In this document: piece after piece, positions 1 to 6,062 of the stretch | Layout: each line of letters begins with the position of its first letter | How positions within the stretch are numbered: position 1 is the stretch's first letter | Source: Candidatus Bathyarchaeota archaeon | GTDB lineage: Archaea; Thermoproteota; Bathyarchaeia; TCS64 | DNA: 20,024 nucleotides | Direction of reading: 5' to 3' | NCBI GenBank assembly: GCA_014729945.1 | Contig: WJJC01000179.1 | Span: forward strand, 1-20,024 | Notes under the pieces: model-generated | Told to the model about the DNA's origin: nothing | What the model saw: only the letters and a program-made list of their open reading frames with translations | The model's database searches: none | Program-made: the position numbers and the translations under genes

Positions 1-273
1 CCATTTTCCAGAGTCTAGTGCTTCTTGATCGTCCTCTGTCTCGCAGATTCGTCTTGAGGCGCTGTCCATGAGTCTGCACCATGATGAAGAGAATATTCCT
101 AGTGCATAGTCCCCGTTTTTCTCATATACTGCTGATGAGGTCTCAAGGAGTTCCTGGAAGAATTGTACGATTTCTGTTAGTCTTTCTTTTCCTACGTTGT
201 CTAATATAAGTCGGTTTGTGTTGAGCCTTGTTAAGTCTCCATAGGGTGGATTATACGTCTCTTCATCAGGCAT
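1..273 (-). CDS. PocR-domain sensor protein, N-terminal 91 residues (partial)
   Basis: Only the N-terminus is in the window; the gene runs off the left edge. The 91 residues contain a stretch typical of the PocR sensory domain found at the N-terminus of many PAS-domain histidine kinases and other signalling proteins: a DLTRLNTNRLILD-like segment (about residues 13-25), then AVYEKNGDYALGIFSSSWCR (48-67) and an S-A-S-R-R-I-C segment (71-77). By family knowledge such proteins sense a small ligand and pass the signal to kinase or output domains, but none of the downstream domains is visible, so calling it a kinase would be inference. The ATG is the first in the open frame, and an A/T-rich TATA-like element lies about 45 bp upstream on the same strand. 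Confidence 0.75.
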   Translation of the reverse strand, partial: MPDEETYNPPYGDLTRLNTNRLILDNVGKERLTEIVQFFQELLETSSAVYEKNGDYALGIFSSSWCRLMDSASRRICETEDDQEALDSGKW

Positions 274-312
274 AACAGATTTACTTTTACCCGGGTCAAT
301 ATAGACTTTCTT

Positions 313-323
313 AAGTTTTTATG
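313..323 (-). promoter_or_regulatory. Candidate TATA box of the PocR-domain gene
   Basis: Read on the minus strand this is an A-rich CATAAAAACTT element. A start site about 25 bp downstream would leave a leader of about 20 nt before the ATG at 273. No Shine-Dalgarno sequence is evident. Confidence 0.4.
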
Positions 324-619
324 CAAGATATATGGATGCATTTTTCAAGAGTTGTTTTATGTTTTTTAGCGTGAATCGCCTAAACTCTTCTTTATTCGAC
401 TTTTTTAAGTATTTGTTCATTGCTGCATTTGTTGTTTAAGATTTATCGTATTGTGGCTGGTTCTAGTTAGCATTGGGTTTCTCCCCAACGTGAATTATGT
501 TTATTAGCCTCATGGTGGGAGAGTTTTTTTATTTCTCTTGTTAACTGTTTTCTTGGATATATTATCGATAGAAAGTATCTGTAACTCTATTAGAAATATG
601 GGGTAGGTGGGTCCACGAA
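324..619. other. Intergenic region, no convincing gene
   Basis: Between the PocR-domain gene promoter and the end of the next minus-strand gene I see no supported gene. There is a 26-codon hydrophobic plus-strand reading frame from an ATG at 359, with a TATA-like AGATATATGG at 326-335. It is too short to call. A weak inverted repeat TTGGG/CCCAA sits at 473-488 and a T-rich tract at 525-541. Confidence 0.5.
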
Positions 620-1366
620 TTAGTGTTCTATTTTTCGTTCTAGTTCTTTAGCTTGGTTTATCCAGTCCAGTACATTGTTGAGGGATGGGACTCTGTTTAC
701 TAGGTTTTTCTCCTGGTTTATCTCCATCATAGTGTTGTGAAGGTTTTCCGGGTTCCTTCTGGCGAGTTCGGGTACAGTGTCTACCCCTGCTTCCTCTAGG
801 AGGTCCGAGTATTGACCTGCTACGCCTTTTATTCTATAAAGGTCGGCGTGGTTTACCCACTTCAGTATGAGGCTTGGTGATATGTCTGTTTTTTCAGCCA
901 ATTCTTCTCGTTGTGTTCTTGTTGCGCCTTGTTCTAATAGTTCTTCCACTGTTTGGATGCCTATTTCTTTTAGTCGCTCTGAGTAGGCGGGTCCTATACC
1001 CTCGATTTCTATGATGGATGTGTCTGGCTGTGGTTCGGGTTCAATGGTTTGTTCCTTTGTTTTTTCTTCTGGTTGTGATTCGGTGGGCTCTTCCTCTTCT
1101 TTGGTCTCTGTTTCAGGTTCTTTTTTGGTTGGGTCAAGAAATAGTGTTCCTTCAGGAGTGGATTCTTCTTCCTCAGGGTGTTCCGCCTCTGAGGTTTTTT
1201 TCTCTGCTGTGATTGATTCTGGTTCGTATTCGCTGGACGTTAATGGGGTGGATTCCTGTTTCGTTGGCTCTGTTGTGTCTCTTCTTTTTGAGGAAAAGTA
1301 TGTGTACAGGGCTAGGAGTATTATGCCCCCTGCTATTATTAGGATTATTAAGGTTTGGGTTTTCAT
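620..1366 (-). CDS. Membrane-anchored helix-hairpin-helix protein (DUF4332-like)
   Basis: 248 residues. An N-terminal membrane segment (about 5-24) is followed by positively charged residues (SSKRR), so the rest of the protein probably faces the cytoplasm. Residues 30-115 form a low-complexity linker very rich in Glu, Thr and Pro. The C-terminal half carries two helix-hairpin-helix-like repeats of the type in DUF4332 proteins: IEGIGPAYSERLKEIGIQTV (about 121-140) and a second, IKGVAGQYSDLLEEAGVDTV (179-198). HhH motifs of this kind usually bind DNA non-specifically or act as protein interaction modules. A membrane-tethered form could attach DNA to the membrane, but that is inference. It is monocistronic by position, with a TATA-like element about 44 bp upstream. 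Confidence 0.8.
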   Translation of the reverse strand: MKTQTLIILIIAGGIILLALYTYFSSKRRDTTEPTKQESTPLTSSEYEPESITAEKKTSEAEHPEEEESTPEGTLFLDPTKKEPETETKEEEEPTESQPEEKTKEQTIEPEPQPDTSIIEIEGIGPAYSERLKEIGIQTVEELLEQGATRTQREELAEKTDISPSLILKWVNHADLYRIKGVAGQYSDLLEEAGVDTVPELARRNPENLHNTMMEINQEKNLVNRVPSLNNVLDWINQAKELERKIEH

Positions 1367-1403
1367 AACTGTAAATATGTTTTTATCTTATTTGAACCTG
1401 TGT

Positions 1404-1415
1404 GATATTTTATAC
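1404..1415 (-). promoter_or_regulatory. Candidate TATA box of the DUF4332-like gene
   Basis: The minus strand reads GTATAAAATATC. Its centre is about 44 bp before the ATG at 1366, predicting a start site near 1385 and a short leader. Confidence 0.45.
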
Positions 1416-1535
1416 TGGATTCTTTTTTCTGGGTGTTTTGTCCGTTAATTAACATCATTAATCAGATTATACACAGAATTTTGTAGATATTCTAAGGTTG
1501 ATTGTTAAAAATATAATCTGGGAAGTTTTCAGGGT

Positions 1536-1688
1536 TTATTTGATTCTCTGTTTTAGTTCTTTCTCAGACATCTTAAAGTCAGGGTGGTGTTCTTTTCCAT
1601 GCATTTTTACATGTTTAATGACTTCTTCCTCTGACTCTGCCTCTACTGCGAAGCCGCATTTGGGGCATTCAAATCTTTTTGCAGGCAT
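1536..1688 (-). CDS. DUF1059 family small Cys/His protein
   Basis: A 50-residue protein starting MPAKRFECPKCGFAVEAESE. It has a CPKCGF knuckle (Cys8 and Cys11), an acidic helix, then HVKMHGKEHH with several histidines and a Lys-rich C-terminus. This layout, a zinc-ribbon-like half site followed by H-x3-H, is characteristic of the short DUF1059 proteins common in archaea and bacteria, whose function is not established. The pattern suggests binding of one zinc ion by two Cys and two His. The gene has its own strong TATA box 27-37 bp upstream, so it is probably transcribed alone with an almost leaderless message. Confidence 0.85.
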   Translation of the reverse strand: MPAKRFECPKCGFAVEAESEEEVIKHVKMHGKEHHPDFKMSEKELKQRIK

Positions 1689-1714
1689 TTTTACCGTTTT
1701 AAGATAAAATGTGG

Positions 1715-1725
1715 TTATATTTAAA
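1715..1725 (-). promoter_or_regulatory. TATA box of the DUF1059 gene
   Basis: The minus strand reads TTTAAATATAA, a near-ideal archaeal box A. Its centre is about 32 bp upstream of the ATG at 1688, predicting a leader of only a few nucleotides. Confidence 0.65.
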
Positions 1726-1885
1726 CGGAAAACAATTGGGGTTTCTACGGTAATTGGGTGCAGGTGTGAGTTTATCGGGGGTTTAGTAAAAATGTTCCTG
1801 CTACTATTCTCGTGAAACCAGGTGAAGAACTGAGATCCACTTTTCTACCTGTTCCCTTTATGTTTCGTAACTACTTTGATCTATT

Positions 1886-2293
1886 ATGTCGTGTAGTATC
1901 TGCGGGGAGGAAGTTTCAGATAATGCAATTAGGATCGAGAAAGACGGGGTAACTCACTTATACTGTTGCTCAGGGTGTCTCTATGAGAGTCCTGAACTGG
2001 AGGGTTTTAGGCATAGAAACATATCCTCCATAGTATTAAACAAGACTCTATTCGAGGTGCTGGCGATCATAACAGGGTTCGGGGGGGTCTATTATACATT
2101 GTTTGAGACAGCTAACCGTGCGCTTATTATGGATACCTTCAGCGTGGCCGCTGCGTTACTTGCTCTATTCATAGGAGTTGAGCATCTTCGCTACGTTGAG
2201 GAACATGATCTTCTGAAGCGGACGGTGATATATGTTAGCGTAATAACTATCATAGGTTTTATAATCCTGGTTTGGCATTACGGGTTCAGATAA
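1886..2293 (+). CDS. Small membrane protein with N-terminal metal-binding Cys cluster
   Basis: 135 residues. The N-terminus has C3-x2-C6-G, about 20 residues, then CCSGC (27-31). This spacing resembles the CxxCG...CCxGC metal-binding domain found ahead of some heavy-metal P-type ATPases and the TRASH/YHS-like domains. Three hydrophobic segments follow at about 48-72, 80-102 and 113-132. No ATPase or transport domain is present, so it looks like a stand-alone metal-sensing or metal-binding membrane protein. Copper or another soft metal is a plausible ligand by analogy only. The ATG is the first in frame; a weak TATA-like CTTTATGTTT lies around 1856-1865. No partner gene is close on the same strand. 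Confidence 0.7.
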   Translation: MSCSICGEEVSDNAIRIEKDGVTHLYCCSGCLYESPELEGFRHRNISSIVLNKTLFEVLAIITGFGGVYYTLFETANRALIMDTFSVAAALLALFIGVEHLRYVEEHDLLKRTVIYVSVITIIGFIILVWHYGFR

Positions 2294-2786
2294 TAAAGGC
2301 GGAGTCCCCTGAATTTGTTTTGTTGTTTGTGATCTATTTGGAGATAATGTGTCTGTAACTTATCAATGGGAATAAACTTAGGTGTTTTTCCTATGGACCG
2401 AGGTCTAATTCTATCATCTTATATGATCTCCATTTGAGTAGGTTCTAGGAGATGACTACTTTGAGCCTTGTATCGGTGTCTGAACCGGTATCTAAAAAGT
2501 GCGTTGTTTTCTTTTTATGTTTGTTTTGAACTCTGTCTATTTTTTCATCACATGTTGTTTTTCTGGTTTTTGGTCTCTGTTTGTGTTTCTTGTTTTTTTG
2601 GGTTTGTTTTCTGGTTTTTTTGTGATGCATGTGCTGATTGTTTGTGGGATATTATTAGTGTTGGGGATGCTACGCACATGTGCCGTGTTTCTATATATTT
2701 GTTATTACTCATTTTCATATCTATATACAGATGGCGTTTTTTAAACCCCTGTAAATACATCGCGTACGGATAAAAACTAGATTAAA
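2294..2786. other. Intergenic region with a T/G-rich tract, no gene called
   Basis: About 490 bp without a convincing gene. From about 2500 to 2632 the plus strand is strongly T/G-rich, with many runs of 4-7 T. This opens hydrophobic Phe/Leu/Cys-rich frames on the plus strand and Lys/Gln-rich frames on the minus strand, but none shows a recognisable domain, start signal or plausible composition. The tract could serve as a terminator region for the preceding gene, since archaeal polymerase stops at oligo-T, or as an untranslated RNA. Confidence 0.5.
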
Positions 2787-2797
2787 CATATTTAAAG
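2787..2797 (+). promoter_or_regulatory. TATA box in the TFB leader region
   Basis: CATATTTAAAG matches the archaeal box A. The predicted start about 25 bp downstream falls at 2816-2818, exactly on an ATG that opens an 11-codon ORF. It would give the TFB message a leader of about 80 nt. A second, weaker element around 2863-2871 could produce a nearly leaderless TFB message. Confidence 0.55.
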
Positions 2798-2815
2798 AAC
2801 GTATGATCCAGTATC

Positions 2816-2851
2816 ATGAAAAATAGCTCCAGACACAATTTACATCATTGA
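2816..2851 (+). CDS. Possible 11-codon leaderless upstream ORF ahead of TFB
   Basis: ATG to TGA encoding MKNSSRHNLHH. The only support is position: the ATG sits about 25 bp after a strong TATA box, as expected for a leaderless start, and the ORF lies 46 bp before the TFB start. It may be a regulatory upstream ORF or chance. No database family would be recognisable at this size. Confidence 0.25.
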   Translation: MKNSSRHNLHH

Positions 2852-2897
2852 AAAAGCGGATCACTATAAGGCAGGCCTATATACAATATCCTTGCTT

Positions 2898-3824
2898 ATG
2901 TCACAGCAAACCTCCGAAGGAAAACATGAATGTACTATATGCGGCTCAAGTGACACTATAAATGATGTAGCCACAGGTGAAAAAATATGCAGAGAATGTG
3001 GATACGTCTACCAGGATAATAAACTAGATATGGGCCCTGAGTGGCGTGCTTTTACATTACAAGAGAGGAAAGATAAGCCAAGAACTGGGGCGCCATTAAC
3101 ACACCTTATGCATGATAAAGGTCTTAGCACGAAGATAGGCTATAGAAATAGGGATCATGCTGGTAGAAAACTGGATCAGGATCAAAAATCCAAGTATTAC
3201 CGCCTGAGAAAGAGGGATAACCGGACTAAAAGATCTGGTAGTCATAGTCGTAATCTTTCCAGAGCTTTAAGTTTTATTTCTAATTTAGGTAATGAGCTTG
3301 GGTTACCCAGGAGCGTTCTTGAGACAGGGGCTGTAACATACAAACAGGTCTTAAAGAAGGATGGAGTAAAAGGAAGAACCATCAATGGTATATCCGCTGT
3401 TTCTCTCTATATGGCATGCAGGGTATGTAAGGTATCCAAGAGCCTTACAAAGATCTCTGAAATAGCAAAAATACCTAGGAAGACACTGGCCCGTAACTAT
3501 CGATACGTATACAATCTATTGGATAAGGATATACCACGGGTGTCAACAGGTAGGATAATATCCAAACTGGTGAAACAGTTAAGGTTGTCGGGAAAAGTGG
3601 AGACATTGGGGTTAGAGTTGTATACCGTTGTTTCTGATGAGAAGCTGACCTCTGGAAAGAGTCCAAGGGGTATAGCCGCGGCAGTGGTTTACATTGGAAG
3701 TATTATAATGGATGAGAAGAGGACTCAGCAGACTATCGCGGAGAAGGCTAGGGTTACCTCGGTTACGATACGGAACCGGTATAAGGACATAGTGGAACAC
3801 ATAGAACTGATTATAAATATCTAA
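2898..3824 (+). CDS. tfb: Transcription initiation factor B (TFB/TFIIB)
   Basis: 308 residues, full family length. TFB binds the TBP-TATA complex and recruits RNA polymerase. Visible in order: an N-terminal zinc ribbon with C12-x2-C15 and C31-x2-C34; the B-reader region GPEWRAFTLQERK followed by R-T-G-A-P-L-T; a basic B-linker with KYYRLRKR; and two cyclin-like repeats, the first with the R-S-V-L-E and A-V-S-L-Y-M-A-C-R signatures, the second with IAAAVVYIGS. It ends in a helix-turn-helix (TQQTIAEKARVTSVTIRNRY) that contacts the BRE. The frame also opens at a TTG two codons earlier, but the ATG at 2898 is preferred. The gene is monocistronic and faces the convergent SDR gene 47 bp away. Whether this is the main TFB or one of several paralogues cannot be told here. 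Confidence 0.97.
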   Translation: MSQQTSEGKHECTICGSSDTINDVATGEKICRECGYVYQDNKLDMGPEWRAFTLQERKDKPRTGAPLTHLMHDKGLSTKIGYRNRDHAGRKLDQDQKSKYYRLRKRDNRTKRSGSHSRNLSRALSFISNLGNELGLPRSVLETGAVTYKQVLKKDGVKGRTINGISAVSLYMACRVCKVSKSLTKISEIAKIPRKTLARNYRYVYNLLDKDIPRVSTGRIISKLVKQLRLSGKVETLGLELYTVVSDEKLTSGKSPRGIAAAVVYIGSIIMDEKRTQQTIAEKARVTSVTIRNRYKDIVEHIELIINI

Positions 3825-3871
3825 CAAAAACTAGCGTACATATAAGCGTCTAGCAGGTAACAATTGAGAAT

Positions 3872-4639
3872 TTATAAAAAGTCTCTTCGACCGCCATCAA
3901 CTAATAGGATTTTTCCTGTGATGTAATGGGATTTGTCGCTGGCAAAGAACAGGACAGCGTTGGCTATGTCCTCAGGTGATCCCACGACGCCGAGGGACGT
4001 CCTGTCTCTTCTTCCCTGCAGTTTTTTATCGTATTCCTCGGGTGTATTGTTTCCCCTTAACATTACAGTATTTACTGCTCCTGGGGCGACACAGTTGACG
4101 TTGATGCCATATGCCCCCAAGTCATATGCTGTGCTCTTAGTTAACTGGATGACTCCCGCTTTTGATACGGCGTAGCTGGTCTCGCCGTCCATGGCTATTC
4201 CGAAACCAGAGTTGGATGATATATTCACTATCTTTCCATATTTTCTCTCAACCATGTGACGGGCGGCTACCTGGCTACATAGAAAGACTCCCTTGAGGTT
4301 GATTGCCATGTGCCAGTCCCATATCTTATCTGTTGTATCAAGGATGGAACCACCTTTTGCAACCCCCGCGTTATTGACGAGAATATCTACCTTGCCGTAG
4401 GTTTCTATGGTTTCGGTGAACATTCTCTCCACGTCTTTTCTCTTGGAGACATCACATTGAGACGCTGTGGCTTTCCCTCCCATTTCTCTTATCTCATCGA
4501 CAACCTCCCTCGCTTCCTCCTGACTTTTACTATAGTTAACCACAACCGTACAACCTTCCTTTGCTAGAGCTAACGCGATGCTTCGTCCAATGCTTCGAGA
4601 TGCACCTGTTACAACCGCTACCTTATCTTTGAAACCCAA
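3872..4639 (-). CDS. Short-chain dehydrogenase/reductase (FabG-like)
   Basis: 255 residues, the standard length of classical SDR enzymes, which use NAD(P)H to interconvert alcohols and ketones. The Rossmann cofactor motif is TGASRSIG (11-18), the structural NNAG is at 89-92, and the catalytic residues are Ser142 and the YAVSK motif with Tyr156 and Lys160. The C-terminus ends in the usual ITGKILLVDGG. FabG-like 3-oxoacyl reductases and sugar or alcohol dehydrogenases share this pattern, so the substrate is not predictable. The start is a TTG; no ATG lies nearby in frame, and an AAGGGA purine stretch 5 nt upstream plus a TATA-like element at 4671-4682 support it. The neighbours give no pathway clue. 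Confidence 0.9.
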   Translation of the reverse strand: MGFKDKVAVVTGASRSIGRSIALALAKEGCTVVVNYSKSQEEAREVVDEIREMGGKATASQCDVSKRKDVERMFTETIETYGKVDILVNNAGVAKGGSILDTTDKIWDWHMAINLKGVFLCSQVAARHMVERKYGKIVNISSNSGFGIAMDGETSYAVSKAGVIQLTKSTAYDLGAYGINVNCVAPGAVNTVMLRGNNTPEEYDKKLQGRRDRTSLGVVGSPEDIANAVLFFASDKSHYITGKILLVDGGRRDFL

Positions 4640-4670
4640 TTATATCCCTTGGAGCTATTGACGGTTGAGG

Positions 4671-4682
4671 ATTTTAACTTTT
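4671..4682 (-). promoter_or_regulatory. Candidate TATA box of the SDR gene
   Basis: The minus strand reads AAAAGTTAAAAT, centred 37 bp upstream of the TTG start, predicting a leader of about 12 nt. Confidence 0.4.
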
Positions 4683-4825
4683 GTAGAAGAGTTCTTTGAT
4701 ATGTCACGATGTTTATTCTTGTATAAATTTCTAAACTGTAGAGCTATTTATTATACTACTTATCTGAAAAGGCCTGTGTGACTGGTTTAGCTCCTCACGT
4801 AATCAACTATTTTAGCATGGTGTTT

Positions 4826-5331
4826 TTAGCAGCAGGAGCTTTGAGTGTTCATAATTTTTGTTGCGGTTGTTAGTGCGGCTTTGATGATGAGTTCCGCTGG
4901 GATGGTCTCATAGGTTTGCTCGTTGAGGTTATTGTTCTGCAGTCTGTGGGTCCGCATACGTCGCAACAGGGGCTCTGACCTGTATCTGCGTCTATGATTG
5001 TTTCTAGGGGCTGATTGTTTATCTTGATCGTGTTGGATTGTAAGGGTGCTTTTTTGAACTCGTCTACAGTTAGCTCGCTTTTTTCCAGTTTTATCCTAAA
5101 TCCTAGTGGCGTGAGGGATTTCTCCAGGGTCTTTACGGCTTTTGTGAGTTCTTCCTCGGTTGAGCCACATCTGGGGCATGTTTCCTCGTCCTTGACCAGT
5201 CTCTTCCAGTGGATGTTCAGGGGTTTGTTGTATTGTGGCGATTTTGTATTTTCTTCGCAGCACGTGGGGTTGTCTTGTTCACAGCAGCTACTCTGGGGTT
5301 CTTTGTCTGGGGTGCAGCATTCTTTTGTCAT
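4826..5331 (-). pseudogene. DUF2703 Cys-rich protein, frameshifted near the C-terminus
   Basis: The uninterrupted frame gives 153 residues with a foreign Ser/Pro/Arg-rich tail. The N-terminus has three Cys pairs (ECC, SCC, TCC), then the DUF2703 core begins at IHWKRLVKDEETCPRCGSTE (40-59) and ends with PCCDVCGPTDCRT (121-133), a likely metal- or cluster-binding site. After T-I-T the expected family ending (QTYETIPAELIIKAAL-like) appears in another frame and runs to a TAA at 4826-4828, ending SSCC. Adding one base at the CC run at 4927-4928 joins the two halves into a 168-residue protein of normal design. The function of DUF2703 is not established. The disruption may be an assembly deletion or a real mutation. 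The promoter carries a palindrome, suggesting regulation. Confidence 0.85.
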
Positions 5332-5344
5332 CTTGGACCTATTA

Positions 5345-5359
5345 CTGTAATATTTACAG
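5345..5359. promoter_or_regulatory. Perfect palindrome, candidate operator of the DUF2703 gene
   Basis: CTGTAA-TAT-TTACAG has perfect 6-bp arms. It lies between the gene's TATA-like element (5360-5368) and its start codon at 5331, overlapping the zone where polymerase assembles, which is a typical site for an archaeal repressor. The cognate regulator is unknown. Confidence 0.5.
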
Positions 5360-5368
5360 CATTTAAAG
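5360..5368 (-). promoter_or_regulatory. Candidate TATA box of the DUF2703 gene
   Basis: The minus strand reads CTTTAAATG. Its centre is about 33 bp before the ATG, predicting a leader of roughly 8 nt. It abuts the palindrome at 5345-5359. Confidence 0.5.
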
Positions 5369-5493
5369 AGTCAAGAGGAAAACCTTACAGTTGGTGTAAT
5401 ACTGGAAAGTAATGGACTGAACCCTGAGCACTCCCTTAGCATTCATTCTGATATAATATGGATACTGATTCAGTCTGGGTTTACGATACGGGT

Positions 5494-5505
5494 ATTAAAT
5501 ATTTA
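5494..5505 (+). promoter_or_regulatory. TATA box of the DUF3795 gene
   Basis: ATTAAATATTTA is centred about 30 bp upstream of the GTG at 5530, predicting transcription start a few nucleotides before the codon and so a nearly leaderless message. Confidence 0.55.
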
Positions 5506-5529
5506 GCTGAAAATAATCCAGTTTAATGT

Positions 5530-6017
5530 GTGGAATATAATAATAAGCTTGGTCGATGCGGCATATATTGTGGCCAGTGCAGGGCTTTTTCCTCGGAGAT
5601 CGCTGAATTAGCGACACAGTTGAAAAAATACGTAGTACGGGATTTCACTTGGTTAAAGGAGAATGAGGATTCTTTTGATTATGATAACTTTCTCAAGGGA
5701 TTGGGTTGGTTCATGGATTCCATTTGTCCCGGGTGTCGTGGCTCCGAGGAGACTTGGTGTGATGTGAAAAAGTGTAGCAAGATCCTTGATGATCTGGTGT
5801 ATAATTGTCTTCTCTGCGAAGAATTCTCTGAGTGCACTTTTACGGGTATCAAAGAAACCGGTATTCTTACCTCTTTGAGCATATTGAGTTTATAATGCGT
5901 GAGGGATTTGAAGCGTTCCTCCAAAGGGAGGTAGGCAGAGAAAGGTTTTCTAATAAAGGAGATCAGGGATTATTAACAGCTTTCAGATCTCTATTGTTTC
6001 TCAAGATTCCGTGCTGA
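5530..6017 (+). pseudogene. DUF3795 Cys-rich protein, frameshifted in its last third
   Basis: The uninterrupted frame gives 121 residues: C10-GIYC-GQC (10-17), SICPGCRGS (65-72), Cys77 and Cys82, then NCLLCEEFSEC (92-102). This Cys pattern is that of DUF3795 proteins, which probably bind metal or an Fe-S cluster; their role is not established. After Cys102 the frame runs into an unrelated Thr/Ser/Leu tail. The expected continuation (FYGYQRNRYSYLFEHIEF and onward) is in the next frame down to a TGA at 6017. Changing TTTT at 5838-5841 to five T joins the frames into a 162-residue protein, close to the usual family length. The GTG start is chosen because the nearby ATG frame stops at once and the TATA box spacing fits. 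It could be an assembly error or a real lesion. Confidence 0.85.
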
Positions 6018-6030
6018 TGTTATATCTAAC

Positions 6031-6043
6031 ATCTTTTATTTAT
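6031..6043 (+). promoter_or_regulatory. TATA box of the alpha/beta hydrolase gene
   Basis: ATCTTTTATTTAT is centred about 26 bp upstream of the GTG at 6063, consistent with a leaderless start. Confidence 0.5.
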
Positions 6044-6062
6044 CCGCCCTGTTTTCTTTTGC

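Noticed and set aside
359..439. 26-codon hydrophobic plus-strand ORF with a TATA-like element
   Set aside because: Too short and of common low-complexity composition; mentioned only in the gap description.
1011..1448. Ser/Val/Cys-rich plus-strand ORF opposite the DUF4332-like gene
   Set aside because: It mirrors the Glu/Thr/Pro linker of the real gene on the other strand and has no promoter.
2468..2773. Overlapping hydrophobic plus-strand ORFs and a Lys/Gln-rich minus-strand ORF
   Set aside because: They exist because the tract is T/G-rich. No domain, no start signal and implausible composition in each frame.
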